From contig NZ_JACXJA010000018.1 in assembly GCF_014705615.1 (NCBI RefSeq), positions 1 to 50,550 of the forward strand: a stretch of DNA of 50,550 nucleotides. The letters are read 5' to 3'. The translations under genes and the position numbers were made by a program. Origin of the DNA: Paenibacillus oceani. Lineage in GTDB: Bacteria; Bacillota; Bacilli; Paenibacillales; NBRC-103111. Shown in pieces: positions 7,887 to 15,208 of the stretch. The notes beneath the pieces were generated by a model, which searched no databases, was not told the origin of the DNA, and saw only the letters and a program-made list of their open reading frames with translations. Numbering within the stretch: position 1 is the first letter of the stretch; each line of letters starts with the position of its first letter.

Positions 7887-8978
7887 TTATTGCAGCACGA
7901 CCGAGTCGCCTTCCTGCAGGCCCTCGATCACTTCGGTTTTGTCGGCGGTTTCCAGTCCGACCTTGATCGGACGTTTCTCCGTACCTTGCGCCGTCTCGAG
8001 CAGCACGTAAGAGCCGTCCTTGTCCCGCTGCACCGCAATTGTCGGTACGGTCAGGACGCCCAACTTGTTGTCCGTCTCGATTTTGGCGGTTAACCCGAGT
8101 CCGGCGATCAGACTGGCATGCGCGTCCAGCGAGATGACGATTTCGAATTGGGCCGGCGCGGTGTCGTTCGAGTTGCTGGCGGCGGGCTTCGGAAATTTCG
8201 ATACTTTCTCGACTTTGCCGGCCAGCTTCTCTTCCTTCAAGGCGTCGATACTCACTTGCACCGTCATCCCCGGCTTGATCCGGAACACGTCGTATTCGCC
8301 GACGGAGGTCGTCATCTGAATCTTGGACACGTCGACGATCTTGCCGATCACGTCGCCTTCCCTGAGCTTCTGCGGCTTCTGGCCGCTTGCGGCGAGGAAG
8401 ATGCCCGATTCCGGCGCGGTAGTGACCGCTTGGGTAAGCTTGCTCTGCTTCGTCTCCAGATCGGCGCCGGCGATTTGGCGGTTAATCCGCTCCAGCTCCT
8501 CCTGCACGTCCTTGGAGGCGTTTTTGGCGACCCGCTGTAGCGCTTCGGCTTCGTTGGATGCGATCGTTTCCGTGATCTTGGCGCCTGCCGCCTGCTCGGC
8601 GGACCGCAGCTTCGCTTCCAGCTCCTGCTTGCGCATATTCGCGGTCAGCACCCCGATCTCGGCACGCAGCGCCTTATCGTCCAGCTTGAACATGACATCG
8701 CCTTTGTTCAACTGGGCGCCGTCGGATACGTTCCATTCGGTAACGTCGGCGGAGAACGGGGCGTAGACGGTCGTCTCTTTCACATACGACGATTTCCCTT
8801 TTACCTCTACCGTATTGGCCAGATTTTCTTTGACGGCCTGGAATTTGAGCGCACTGCCCGAGCTAGCTCCGGCCCCCGGCGCCGGCGCCTTCGGCTTGCT
8901 CTGGGTGTACAGAAAGCCGCTCACCGCGACCAGCAACACCGCGAGAATGATATATAGCCACGTCTTCTTTTTACGCAT
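7887..8978 (-). CDS. Efflux periplasmic-adaptor-type protein (HlyD/MacA family)
   Basis: Membrane-anchored adaptor: basic start, one membrane segment (residues 7-25), a short Pro/Ala/Gly linker, then the barrel-sandwich hybrid half-motif (VYAPFSADVTEWNVSDGAQLNKGDVMFKLD), a coiled-coil hairpin (about 105-180), the second lipoyl half (SGIFLAASGQKPQKLREGDVIGKIVDV) and the beta-barrel plus C-terminal membrane-proximal domain. 363 residues. AAAGGAG precedes the ATG. It is the last gene of an ATPase-permease-adaptor operon, 15 bp behind the permease. In Gram-positive bacteria such adaptors work with MacB-like permeases to export peptides or antibiotics. Substrate not readable. Confidence 0.9.
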   Translation of the reverse strand: MRKKKTWLYIILAVLLVAVSGFLYTQSKPKAPAPGAGASSGSALKFQAVKENLANTVEVKGKSSYVKETTVYAPFSADVTEWNVSDGAQLNKGDVMFKLDDKALRAEIGVLTANMRKQELEAKLRSAEQAAGAKITETIASNEAEALQRVAKNASKDVQEELERINRQIAGADLETKQSKLTQAVTTAPESGIFLAASGQKPQKLREGDVIGKIVDVSKIQMTTSVGEYDVFRIKPGMTVQVSIDALKEEKLAGKVEKVSKFPKPAASNSNDTAPAQFEIVISLDAHASLIAGLGLTAKIETDNKLGVLTVPTIAVQRDKDGSYVLLETAQGTEKRPIKVGLETADKTEVIEGLQEGDSVVLQ

Positions 8979-8993
8979 CGTGCTTCTCCTTTG

Positions 8994-10364
8994 CTACTCT
9001 CGTTTAATCGCGGTCAGCGCGTCGGTTCTCGAAGCTTTGACAGCCGGGAACAAGCCGGACATAATGCCGGTCATCAAGGCGAAGAACAGGCCGAGCGGCA
9101 ATATCCAGGCGCTGATGAACAAAATCTCCGCATTTTCCCCCGACCCGACAGAGCCGGTCTGAACCAGAATAATATTGATCCCCCAAATAACCCAATAAGC
9201 GAATAAAATGCCGACCATGCCGCCGAACAAGCCGAGCAGCGCCGATTCAACGATAAACATGTTGCGGATCTGGCTCAAGTTGGCACCCAGCACCTTCATG
9301 ATTCCGATTTGGCGCCGCCGCTGGTGGGTCGACATCGTCATCGCGACGACGATCGAGATCGAAGCGACGAACAGGATGAACAGTCCCGCTCCCCCGAATA
9401 TAATCCGAATGATGACGAATTCCTTGCTCATGCTTTCCTGACGGCCCAAGTTGCTGCTCGTTCGCAGCTTGAGCGACTGGATCAGCTTGTCGGTTTCCGC
9501 GACATGGTCGACCTGATCGATTTTGACGACAACCCGGTCATAGCTGGACTGGTCGCTGCCGGTTACGCTTTTTTGCGTAGAAACGGACTCCACGGCATCG
9601 CGGATTTGCTTGGCGAGACCGGGCGATATGTAGGCTTGCTTCTGCGACCAGCGGACCATATCGTCGGACATCGACTCGGCTCGTTTCTCGATCGCGACGA
9701 CACGTACCGGGAACTCGAACGTTTTGATCGTTCCGTCAGGCAGGCTGGCCGTCTGGATGAGCCGGATCTGCTTGCGGTAGAGCGGATAAGAGACGATCGG
9801 GCTGCGGTCGTTAAAATCTTCCATCATCTGCTCCTGCGTCTGCTGACGGGCGGCGTCGATACGCGCGGCCTGATTATCCCTGAGCCCGACAGTGGCCGGG
9901 TAGCTGAGCACGATCGTATTGTCCTGCTCAATCGGCATCCCCTGCTGAAACTCCATGCCGAAGTCCGCAAGCGTGGTCAGATCGGTCGCGGTCACGTCAA
10001 GCCGCCCGGTGCGCGTGTCGTCCACGATAAACGACATACTGCCGACGTTCTGGTAACCGGCCAACGTTTTGACATGGGGCAGCGATTTGATCAGATTCAG
10101 CTTCTGATTCGTGATGGCGTATTCGTTCACCGTGCCCGAAGACCCCGAGCGGCTGCCGCCGGATTGGTTCATCACCGTGATTTCGTCCGTTTTCAAATAA
10201 TAGCTCATCTGCTTCGTGCTGTAATGCGAGATCGACTCCCCGAACGCAAGAGCGACGACGATCGAAGCCGAGCCGATGGCGATCCCCATGACGCACAGCA
10301 GCGTAACCACCTTGCGCCTGCGCAACTGGTCCCAGCCTAAAGCGATATAATCGCGAATTCTCAT
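8994..10364 (-). CDS. MacB/FtsX-type ABC transporter permease
   Basis: 456-residue permease with one N-terminal membrane segment (VVTLLCVMGIAIGSASIVVALAFG), a large extracytoplasmic MacB_PCD-like domain of about 290 residues, and three C-terminal membrane segments forming the FtsX domain (from about residue 320). The cytoplasmic turn GIMKVLGANLSQIRNMFIVES is the typical coupling segment of this class. Its ATG overlaps the TGA of the ATPase gene by 4 bp (ATGA), showing tight coupling. MacB-type permeases transmit force rather than form a channel, working with the downstream adaptor. Confidence 0.92.
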   Translation of the reverse strand: MRIRDYIALGWDQLRRRKVVTLLCVMGIAIGSASIVVALAFGESISHYSTKQMSYYLKTDEITVMNQSGGSRSGSSGTVNEYAITNQKLNLIKSLPHVKTLAGYQNVGSMSFIVDDTRTGRLDVTATDLTTLADFGMEFQQGMPIEQDNTIVLSYPATVGLRDNQAARIDAARQQTQEQMMEDFNDRSPIVSYPLYRKQIRLIQTASLPDGTIKTFEFPVRVVAIEKRAESMSDDMVRWSQKQAYISPGLAKQIRDAVESVSTQKSVTGSDQSSYDRVVVKIDQVDHVAETDKLIQSLKLRTSSNLGRQESMSKEFVIIRIIFGGAGLFILFVASISIVVAMTMSTHQRRRQIGIMKVLGANLSQIRNMFIVESALLGLFGGMVGILFAYWVIWGINIILVQTGSVGSGENAEILFISAWILPLGLFFALMTGIMSGLFPAVKASRTDALTAIKRE

Positions 10365-11053
10365 GCGCCTTCACCCGCCTGTATATCCGGATCGACGAGA
10401 CGTCCGTCTCTCAGCTGGATAATGCGCTTCGTACGCCGGGCTACTTCGTGCTCATGGGTAACGATGACAAAGGTGATGCCGTGGCCCATATTCAGCTCGA
10501 TTAGCAGATCGATAATTTCTTCCTCGGTTTTCGTGTCGAGGTTGCCGGTCGGTTCGTCTGCGAAGACGACAGCCGGCTCTGTAATGAGCGACCTCGCGAT
10601 ACTGACCCGCTGCTGCTGGCCCCCGGACAGCTGGGAGGGGAACAGTTCCGTCTTGCCGGCCAGTCCGACCCGGCTTAGCAGGGAGATCGCCCGCTCGCGG
10701 CGCACTTTTCCTTTCACGCCCTGGAAGACGAGCGGCAGCTCGACATTTTCACGCACCGTCAAATGCGGAATCAGCTCGTACGATTGGAAGATGAAGCCGA
10801 TATGCGAACGCCGGAATACAGCCAGATCGTTTTCGTTCATCTTTTCGATATTCCGTCCGGCGATCAGGATACTGCCTTCGGTCGGCTTCATCAGTCCGGC
10901 CATCAGGTTCAGCAGCGTCGATTTGCCTGAGCCGGAGCTGCCGAGCAGCGCGACCATCTCGCCTTTCTCGACGCGGAAGTCGATTCCGGAGAGCACTTGA
11001 GTCGGTTCCGTTCCGCTAAGGAACGTATGGGAAAGCTGTTGGACGACTAGCAC
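10361..11053 (-). CDS. ABC transporter ATP-binding protein (MacB/LolD type)
   Basis: 230-residue ATPase with Walker A GSSGSGKST, Q-loop FIFQSYELIPHLTVRENVELP, signature LSGGQQQRVSIARSL, Walker B VVFADEPTGNLD and the switch His in VIVTHEHEVA. The PTGNLDTKTEEEI stretch is characteristic of MacB/LolD/FtsE ATPases. GTG start with GGAGGGG upstream. It is first in a three-gene operon with permease and adaptor. No two-component gene lies beside it, unlike many bacitracin-type systems. Confidence 0.93.
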   Translation of the reverse strand: MLVVQQLSHTFLSGTEPTQVLSGIDFRVEKGEMVALLGSSGSGKSTLLNLMAGLMKPTEGSILIAGRNIEKMNENDLAVFRRSHIGFIFQSYELIPHLTVRENVELPLVFQGVKGKVRRERAISLLSRVGLAGKTELFPSQLSGGQQQRVSIARSLITEPAVVFADEPTGNLDTKTEEEIIDLLIELNMGHGITFVIVTHEHEVARRTKRIIQLRDGRLVDPDIQAGEGA

Positions 11054-11244
11054 GATACCCCTCCGTTTATGTATATACGGCCGCTTGGTTCAGCTCTGGC
11101 CTTGTACAAGTTTCATCATACACGAACGTACTTAACAGATACTCAAGAAATAATGAAGATTTTCTTAATGTTCCAGGTTTCCGGCAGCGTACCGAAACCA
11201 CCCGGCCCGATAGCCGTCCATATTCATTCCGTCCATTCCCTTCC

Positions 11245-12084
11245 CTATTCGCGGAACTTCCTCGGGGACATTCCGAAGTGATTGCGAAACGCCCTCGTAA
11301 ACGAATACAGATCCGGGTATCCGATCGTAAGCGCAATCTCGGTGATGGATAGGGAGGTGCTGCGGAGCAGGTCGGAGCCCCGGTCCATGCGCAGCTTTTG
11401 CAAATATTTCACGGGAGGCATGCCGACCGTCTGCGAGAACACTCTGGAGAAATGAGAGCGGTCGATCCCGATCTGGCCGGCCACGTCCGCTACCGTGATC
11501 TGTTCGGCGAAATGGGCGTTCATAAATGTGATGCTTTGACGGACCCACCCTGCGGTCTCGGTCCGCACCGTCTCCGCTTCCTGCTCGGGAATGAGCCCTG
11601 CAAACATCCGGTACATCAGTCCGTTCAGCGCAAGCACGTATTTCGTGCCCCGGACCGACATCACCTGAAGCATTTGCTGTAGCAGGATGTCCAGATCTTT
11701 GTCGACCGCTCGATGCAAATACGGCTTCTGTTCGCTTAATCCGGCCATAGCGAGCATGGGACCGGCCTGATCGCCGTCAAAAGCGAGCCACACCATCTCC
11801 AGCGTACGGGGCGAAGAGACGATCCGGTACACGTACGTGACATGCGGGAACAGGCAGAACAAGTCGCCCTTGCCAAGCACCGCTGTCTGGTTGCCATAGA
11901 GGAGCTCTACGCGCCCTTCTCTCACAAAATGTATACTATAATAATCGATTTGCCGCGGTCCGGACCGGTAGTCGGGTTTGGCGGCGTTTCGGCCGATACG
12001 CAGCGGCCATATGCCGCCCATCCGGTCGAAGTCGTCCGGCGTATGATACCATGCTTCCATGAATTCGCTCGAATATTCCCGCAC
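11245..12084 (-). CDS. AraC family transcriptional regulator
   Basis: N-terminal cupin-like sensor (IDYYSIHFVREGRVELLYGNQTAVLGKGDLFCLFP) and a C-terminal pair of AraC helix-turn-helix motifs (ITVADVAGQIGIDRSHFSRVFSQTVGMPPVKYLQKLRM and SITEIALTIGYPDLYSFTRAFRNHFGMSPRKFRE). The GTG at 12084 has TAGGGGG 9 bases ahead and is my choice. A TTG at 12126 would start inside the inverted end of a repeat element, and an ATG at 12060 has no ribosome site. It is divergent from the sulfatase gene, so it probably senses a sugar and controls that gene. Confidence 0.88.
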   Translation of the reverse strand: MREYSSEFMEAWYHTPDDFDRMGGIWPLRIGRNAAKPDYRSGPRQIDYYSIHFVREGRVELLYGNQTAVLGKGDLFCLFPHVTYVYRIVSSPRTLEMVWLAFDGDQAGPMLAMAGLSEQKPYLHRAVDKDLDILLQQMLQVMSVRGTKYVLALNGLMYRMFAGLIPEQEAETVRTETAGWVRQSITFMNAHFAEQITVADVAGQIGIDRSHFSRVFSQTVGMPPVKYLQKLRMDRGSDLLRSTSLSITEIALTIGYPDLYSFTRAFRNHFGMSPRKFRE

Positions 12085-12120
12085 GGCTGCGATCCCCCTA
12101 TCGTTTCCTAATAAGTACGA

Positions 12121-12286
12121 GTTCAAAAAGTCCGGTTTTCAGCACCGAGAAGATGGGATGAAGCTAGGAAATGAGGAGCGGAGCGTAGTGGAGCTACGTG
12201 AGCACCGGAAGTTCCGGCTGAATTCCATATTCGATGTCGAGCAGGCTTCCTGATCTGCTTCGTGATCAAAAGTGGACTTTTTGAAT
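12121..12286 (+). mobile_element. MITE-like element, copy A
   Basis: About 166 bp bounded by TTCAAAAAGTCC (12122-12133) and its inverse GGACTTTTTGAA (12274-12285). The interior contains AGCACCGAGAAGATGGGATG and a second small inverted repeat (CACCGGAAGTTCCGG). Copy C at 44244-44410 is the same sequence in inverted orientation with only about five differences. No coding capacity. It lies in the divergent gap between the AraC and sulfatase genes, against the AraC 5' end. Confidence 0.8.
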
Positions 12287-12408
12287 ATCCTCTATAAGGC
12301 TTAAGATACAACTTGCGCAACAAAATGACAAATAAAAGTAACCGAATGTTATTTTGCCGGACCGGGTTCCTTTGTATGATGGAAGTATGTCAAGGAGGGG
12401 ATGCGCTT

Positions 12409-13926
12409 TTGAGCGGCTCGAAACCTAATTTTCTGTTTATCACCAGCGACCAGCAGCATTGGAATACGATCGGAGCGTTTCATGACGAGATCCGTACACC
12501 CCATCTGGACCGGCTCGTTCGCGAAGGGACGACGTTCGGCCGGGCCTATTGCCCGAATCCGACTTGTACACCGACCCGCTCCTCCATCATTACCGGGATG
12601 TATCCGAGCCAGCATGGCGCCTGGACGCTCGGGACCAAATTGGCGGAAGACCGGGTGACGGTCGGCGAGCTGCTGCAAAAGGCGGATTATCGGACCGCGC
12701 TTATCGGCAAAGCCCATTTTCAGCCGGTGTTTTCGACGGAGGAGTACCCTTCGCTCGAAGGGAAAGAGAAGCTGCACGATTTCGAATTTTGGAAAACGTT
12801 TACCGGCCCGTATTACGGATTCGAACGGGCGGAGATGGTCCGCAACCATACGAACGAATGGCTGGTGGGACAGCACTATGCGTTGTGGATGGAGGAGAAA
12901 GGATGCCTGAACTGGCGGGACTACTTCACGCCGCCGATCGGCACGATGGACCCGAATGAGCTGTACTGCTGGCCGATTCCCGAGAAATACCATTACAATA
13001 CATGGATTGCGGAAAGAAGCGGCGAGCTAATGGAGCAATACAAAGAGAGCGGAGACAGCTTCTTCCTGTGGGCAAGCTTCCCGGACCCGCATCCGCCTTA
13101 CCTCGTGCCGGAGCCGTGGGACACGATGTACGATCCGGATTCGCTTACCGTACCTGCCGTTACGCCCGGCGAGCATGACGCCAATCCGCCGCATTTCCGA
13201 AAAACGCAAGAAAGCAATCCCGACTTCTCGGACTACAAGGAGAGCGGGTTCGGCATTCATGGCTATCATTCCCACGTCAATATGACGGACGAGGACCGCA
13301 AGAAGCTGGTGGCGGTTTATTACGGAATGGTCAGCTATATGGACAAATGTATCGGACAAATTCTCGATAAGCTCGACGCCCTGGGACTGGCGGACAATAC
13401 GATTGTCGTGTTTACGACCGATCACGGCCATTTCTTCGGACAGCACGGCCTGCAGGCCAAGGGAGGCTTTCATTACGAGGATTTGATTCGGGTTCCGTTT
13501 ATCGTCAAATACCCGGGGCACGTGCCGGCCGGCCGCGTATCGGATTCGATGCAGTCGCTGGTCGATCTGGCGCCGACTTTCCTGTCGTTTGCGGGAGCGC
13601 CGATTCCCGGAGCGATGACGGGCGTCGACCAATCCGCCGTATGGCAAAATCCCGAATTGAGCGCACGCGATCATATTATTTGCGAGTTCCACCACGAGCC
13701 GACGACCATTCACCAGAAGACGTATGTGAACGATAGGTACAAGATTACCGTGTACTACAACCAAACGTACGGGGAACTGTTCGACTTGGCGAAGGACCCG
13801 GGGGAGACGCGGAATTTGTGGGATGACGAACGATTCCGGGAGTTGAAGGCGGACCTGCTGCTGAAATACATCTGGGCGGAGCTCGGAAAGGAACCGATGC
13901 CGATGCCGAGAATATCCGGGGCTTAG
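12409..13926 (+). CDS. Type I sulfatase (arylsulfatase family)
   Basis: 505-residue hydrolase of sulfate esters. The active-site signature CTPTR (Cys53 from the chosen start) must be converted to formylglycine. Metal and substrate residues typical of the fold are seen in FLFITSDQQHWNT, in GKAHFQPVF and in the second metal loop VVFTTDHGHFFGQHGLQAKGG. The start is taken as TTG at 12409, with AAGGAGG 10 bases ahead and the first strand beginning a few residues later; upstream in-frame ATGs lack a ribosome site. No signal peptide, so a cytoplasmic sulfatase for imported sulfated sugars is likely. No maturase (FGE or anSME) gene is in the window. Control by the divergent AraC regulator is inferred. 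Confidence 0.9.
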   Translation: MSGSKPNFLFITSDQQHWNTIGAFHDEIRTPHLDRLVREGTTFGRAYCPNPTCTPTRSSIITGMYPSQHGAWTLGTKLAEDRVTVGELLQKADYRTALIGKAHFQPVFSTEEYPSLEGKEKLHDFEFWKTFTGPYYGFERAEMVRNHTNEWLVGQHYALWMEEKGCLNWRDYFTPPIGTMDPNELYCWPIPEKYHYNTWIAERSGELMEQYKESGDSFFLWASFPDPHPPYLVPEPWDTMYDPDSLTVPAVTPGEHDANPPHFRKTQESNPDFSDYKESGFGIHGYHSHVNMTDEDRKKLVAVYYGMVSYMDKCIGQILDKLDALGLADNTIVVFTTDHGHFFGQHGLQAKGGFHYEDLIRVPFIVKYPGHVPAGRVSDSMQSLVDLAPTFLSFAGAPIPGAMTGVDQSAVWQNPELSARDHIICEFHHEPTTIHQKTYVNDRYKITVYYNQTYGELFDLAKDPGETRNLWDDERFRELKADLLLKYIWAELGKEPMPMPRISGA

Positions 13927-14040
13927 ACCAGGGCCGCTTACACAAGGCATTCAGTTTTGCACGCCGTAGAGGCTATCCAACAAACCCAAACCGTCATTTG
14001 CGTTTTTTTGAGATTGGCTTGGAACCAATATGCTTAAGAA

Positions 14041-14084
14041 AAAAGACCTCTTCATCCACGTTGCAGTGGAAGATGAGGTCTTTT
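14041..14084. terminator. 44-bp dispersed hairpin terminator, copy 1
   Basis: AAAAGACCTC and GAGGTCTTTT form the outer stem, with CCAC/GTGG inside around GTTGCA. It lies between the convergent sulfatase and aquaporin genes and has A and T tracts for both directions. It belongs to the family also found at 31103, 36724 and 41803, all with the same 34-base offset between arms. Confidence 0.8.
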
Positions 14085-14099
14085 CGTTTGATGAATAGC

Positions 14100-14780
14100 T
14101 TATGTGCGGCTATTTAGCACCCGATAAGCGAACGCAGCCAGCGCAGCCCCGATGAACGGAGCAGTGACGAACACCCATAGCTGCGACAGCGCATCGCCGC
14201 CCAGCAGGAGGGCGGGGCCGAAGCTCCTCGCCGGGTTGACCGAGGTGCCGGTCAGACCGATGCCGAGAATATGTACGAGAACGAGCGATAGGCCGATGAC
14301 GATCCCGGCGGTGCTTCTGTTGTCCGACGAAGCGGTTACGCCGAGGATCGCATAAATAAACACGAAGGTGAGAACGATTTCTACGATTACCGCCATCAGC
14401 GCCGATATACCGATGCCGTACCCCTCGCCGAACCCGTTTTGCCCCAGACCGGCTACCGTCTGACCGGTTGAATCGATGATCGCATACAGCAGTGCCGAGC
14501 CCGCGACAGCTCCTAAAATCTGTGCGACGACATAACCGGCGAAATCTTTGCCGGACAGCTTCTTGCCGAGCAGCATGGCAAGCGAAACAGCCGGATTGAT
14601 GTGGCAGCCGGAGATCGGGCCGATCACGTAGGCCATCGCGACGATCGATAAGCCAAACGCCATCGCGATTCCCAGAAATCCAAGCTGTTCCCCCGCAGTA
14701 GCCGCACTTCCGCAGCCTACCAGCACCAGCACAAAAGTCCCGATCAGTTCAGCCGTGTACTTTTGGACGGATGAATACAT
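14100..14780 (-). CDS. MIP family aquaporin/glycerol channel
   Basis: 226-residue channel with six membrane segments and both half-helix NPA motifs, GCHINPAVSLAM and GTSVNPARSFGPALL. The Arg after the second NPA (selectivity filter) is present. The residues around the filter, SVNPARSFG, resemble the water-selective AqpZ group more than GlpF, whose second motif is typically NPARD. ATG at 14780 has GAGGAGG 6 bases ahead, better than the 11-codon longer frame. Single gene, convergent with the sulfatase, no glycerol genes nearby. Confidence 0.92.
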   Translation of the reverse strand: MYSSVQKYTAELIGTFVLVLVGCGSAATAGEQLGFLGIAMAFGLSIVAMAYVIGPISGCHINPAVSLAMLLGKKLSGKDFAGYVVAQILGAVAGSALLYAIIDSTGQTVAGLGQNGFGEGYGIGISALMAVIVEIVLTFVFIYAILGVTASSDNRSTAGIVIGLSLVLVHILGIGLTGTSVNPARSFGPALLLGGDALSQLWVFVTAPFIGAALAAFAYRVLNSRT

Positions 14781-15068
14781 GGAATGCCTCCTCGAAATTG
14801 GAATAGTTTCCATTATAAACGGTATGCCTATACAAAAACTTACATCCCATATGAACTCCCGATTTCATAAAAAAAATCCGGATAACGAGAGGAATAAGCA
14901 TCGCTCCTTCTTGAAGCGTTGCGCGGGAGGAAGGTTTTCGACGCGCGGTGCCGGTAGTCGGGTTGTATATGTTCTGTATAGGGGGTATTGCTATAATTTC
15001 GAAAGGAATTGTAAGGAATCAGCCGTCCTTACATGCCTTGATTATGGGAGGGACAAGGAGGTTTGGAG

Positions 15069-15116
15069 ATGGGGGGCGAAGAAGCTGTGAATCAGGCTTC
15101 CAGCCGGAACAGATGA
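15069..15116 (+). CDS. Possible 15-residue leader peptide
   Basis: ATG at 15069 has a full AAGGAGG exactly 7 bases ahead, the best ribosome site in this leader, and encodes MGGEEAVNQASSRNR before TGA. Its stop overlaps the next short frame by ATGA. It could be a leader peptide controlling the SLH gene or the relic of a lost gene start. Confidence 0.3.
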   Translation: MGGEEAVNQASSRNR

Positions 15117-15160
15117 ATGATCTGGAAGTACAGACGATCACCAGTCGTTGCAGATGCTGA
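15113..15160 (+). CDS. Possible second 15-residue peptide, coupled to the first
   Basis: Starts inside the ATGA overlap of the previous frame and encodes MNDLEVQTITSRCRC, ending 48 bp before the TTG start of the SLH protein. No independent ribosome site, so translation would depend on the first peptide. Speculative. Confidence 0.22.
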   Translation: MNDLEVQTITSRCRC

Positions 15161-15208
15161 TGATTTGCGTGATGTATGAAATGTAAAACAAAAGAAAGGT
15201 TGATTACT

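Larger units (their letters stand above)
14781..15208. other. 428-bp region between aquaporin and SLH protein genes
   Basis: Divergent promoter region. Towards the SLH gene it shows a TATAAT at 14992-14997 without a good -35 box, a hairpin GTAAGGA/TCCTTAC (15011-15032), a strong AAGGAGG site at 15055-15061 and two overlapping 15-codon frames. Towards the aquaporin a TATAAT lies on the minus strand near 14813. Confidence 0.5.

Noticed and set aside
12121-12286. Part of an insertion sequence with a transposase
   Set aside because: All three copies are under 170 bp and carry no credible frame; no transposase-like protein is found in the window.
14755-15090. 111-codon frame upstream of the SLH gene
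   Set aside because: Begins within the aquaporin coding region on the other strand, has no ribosome site and reads through promoter and hairpin sequences.
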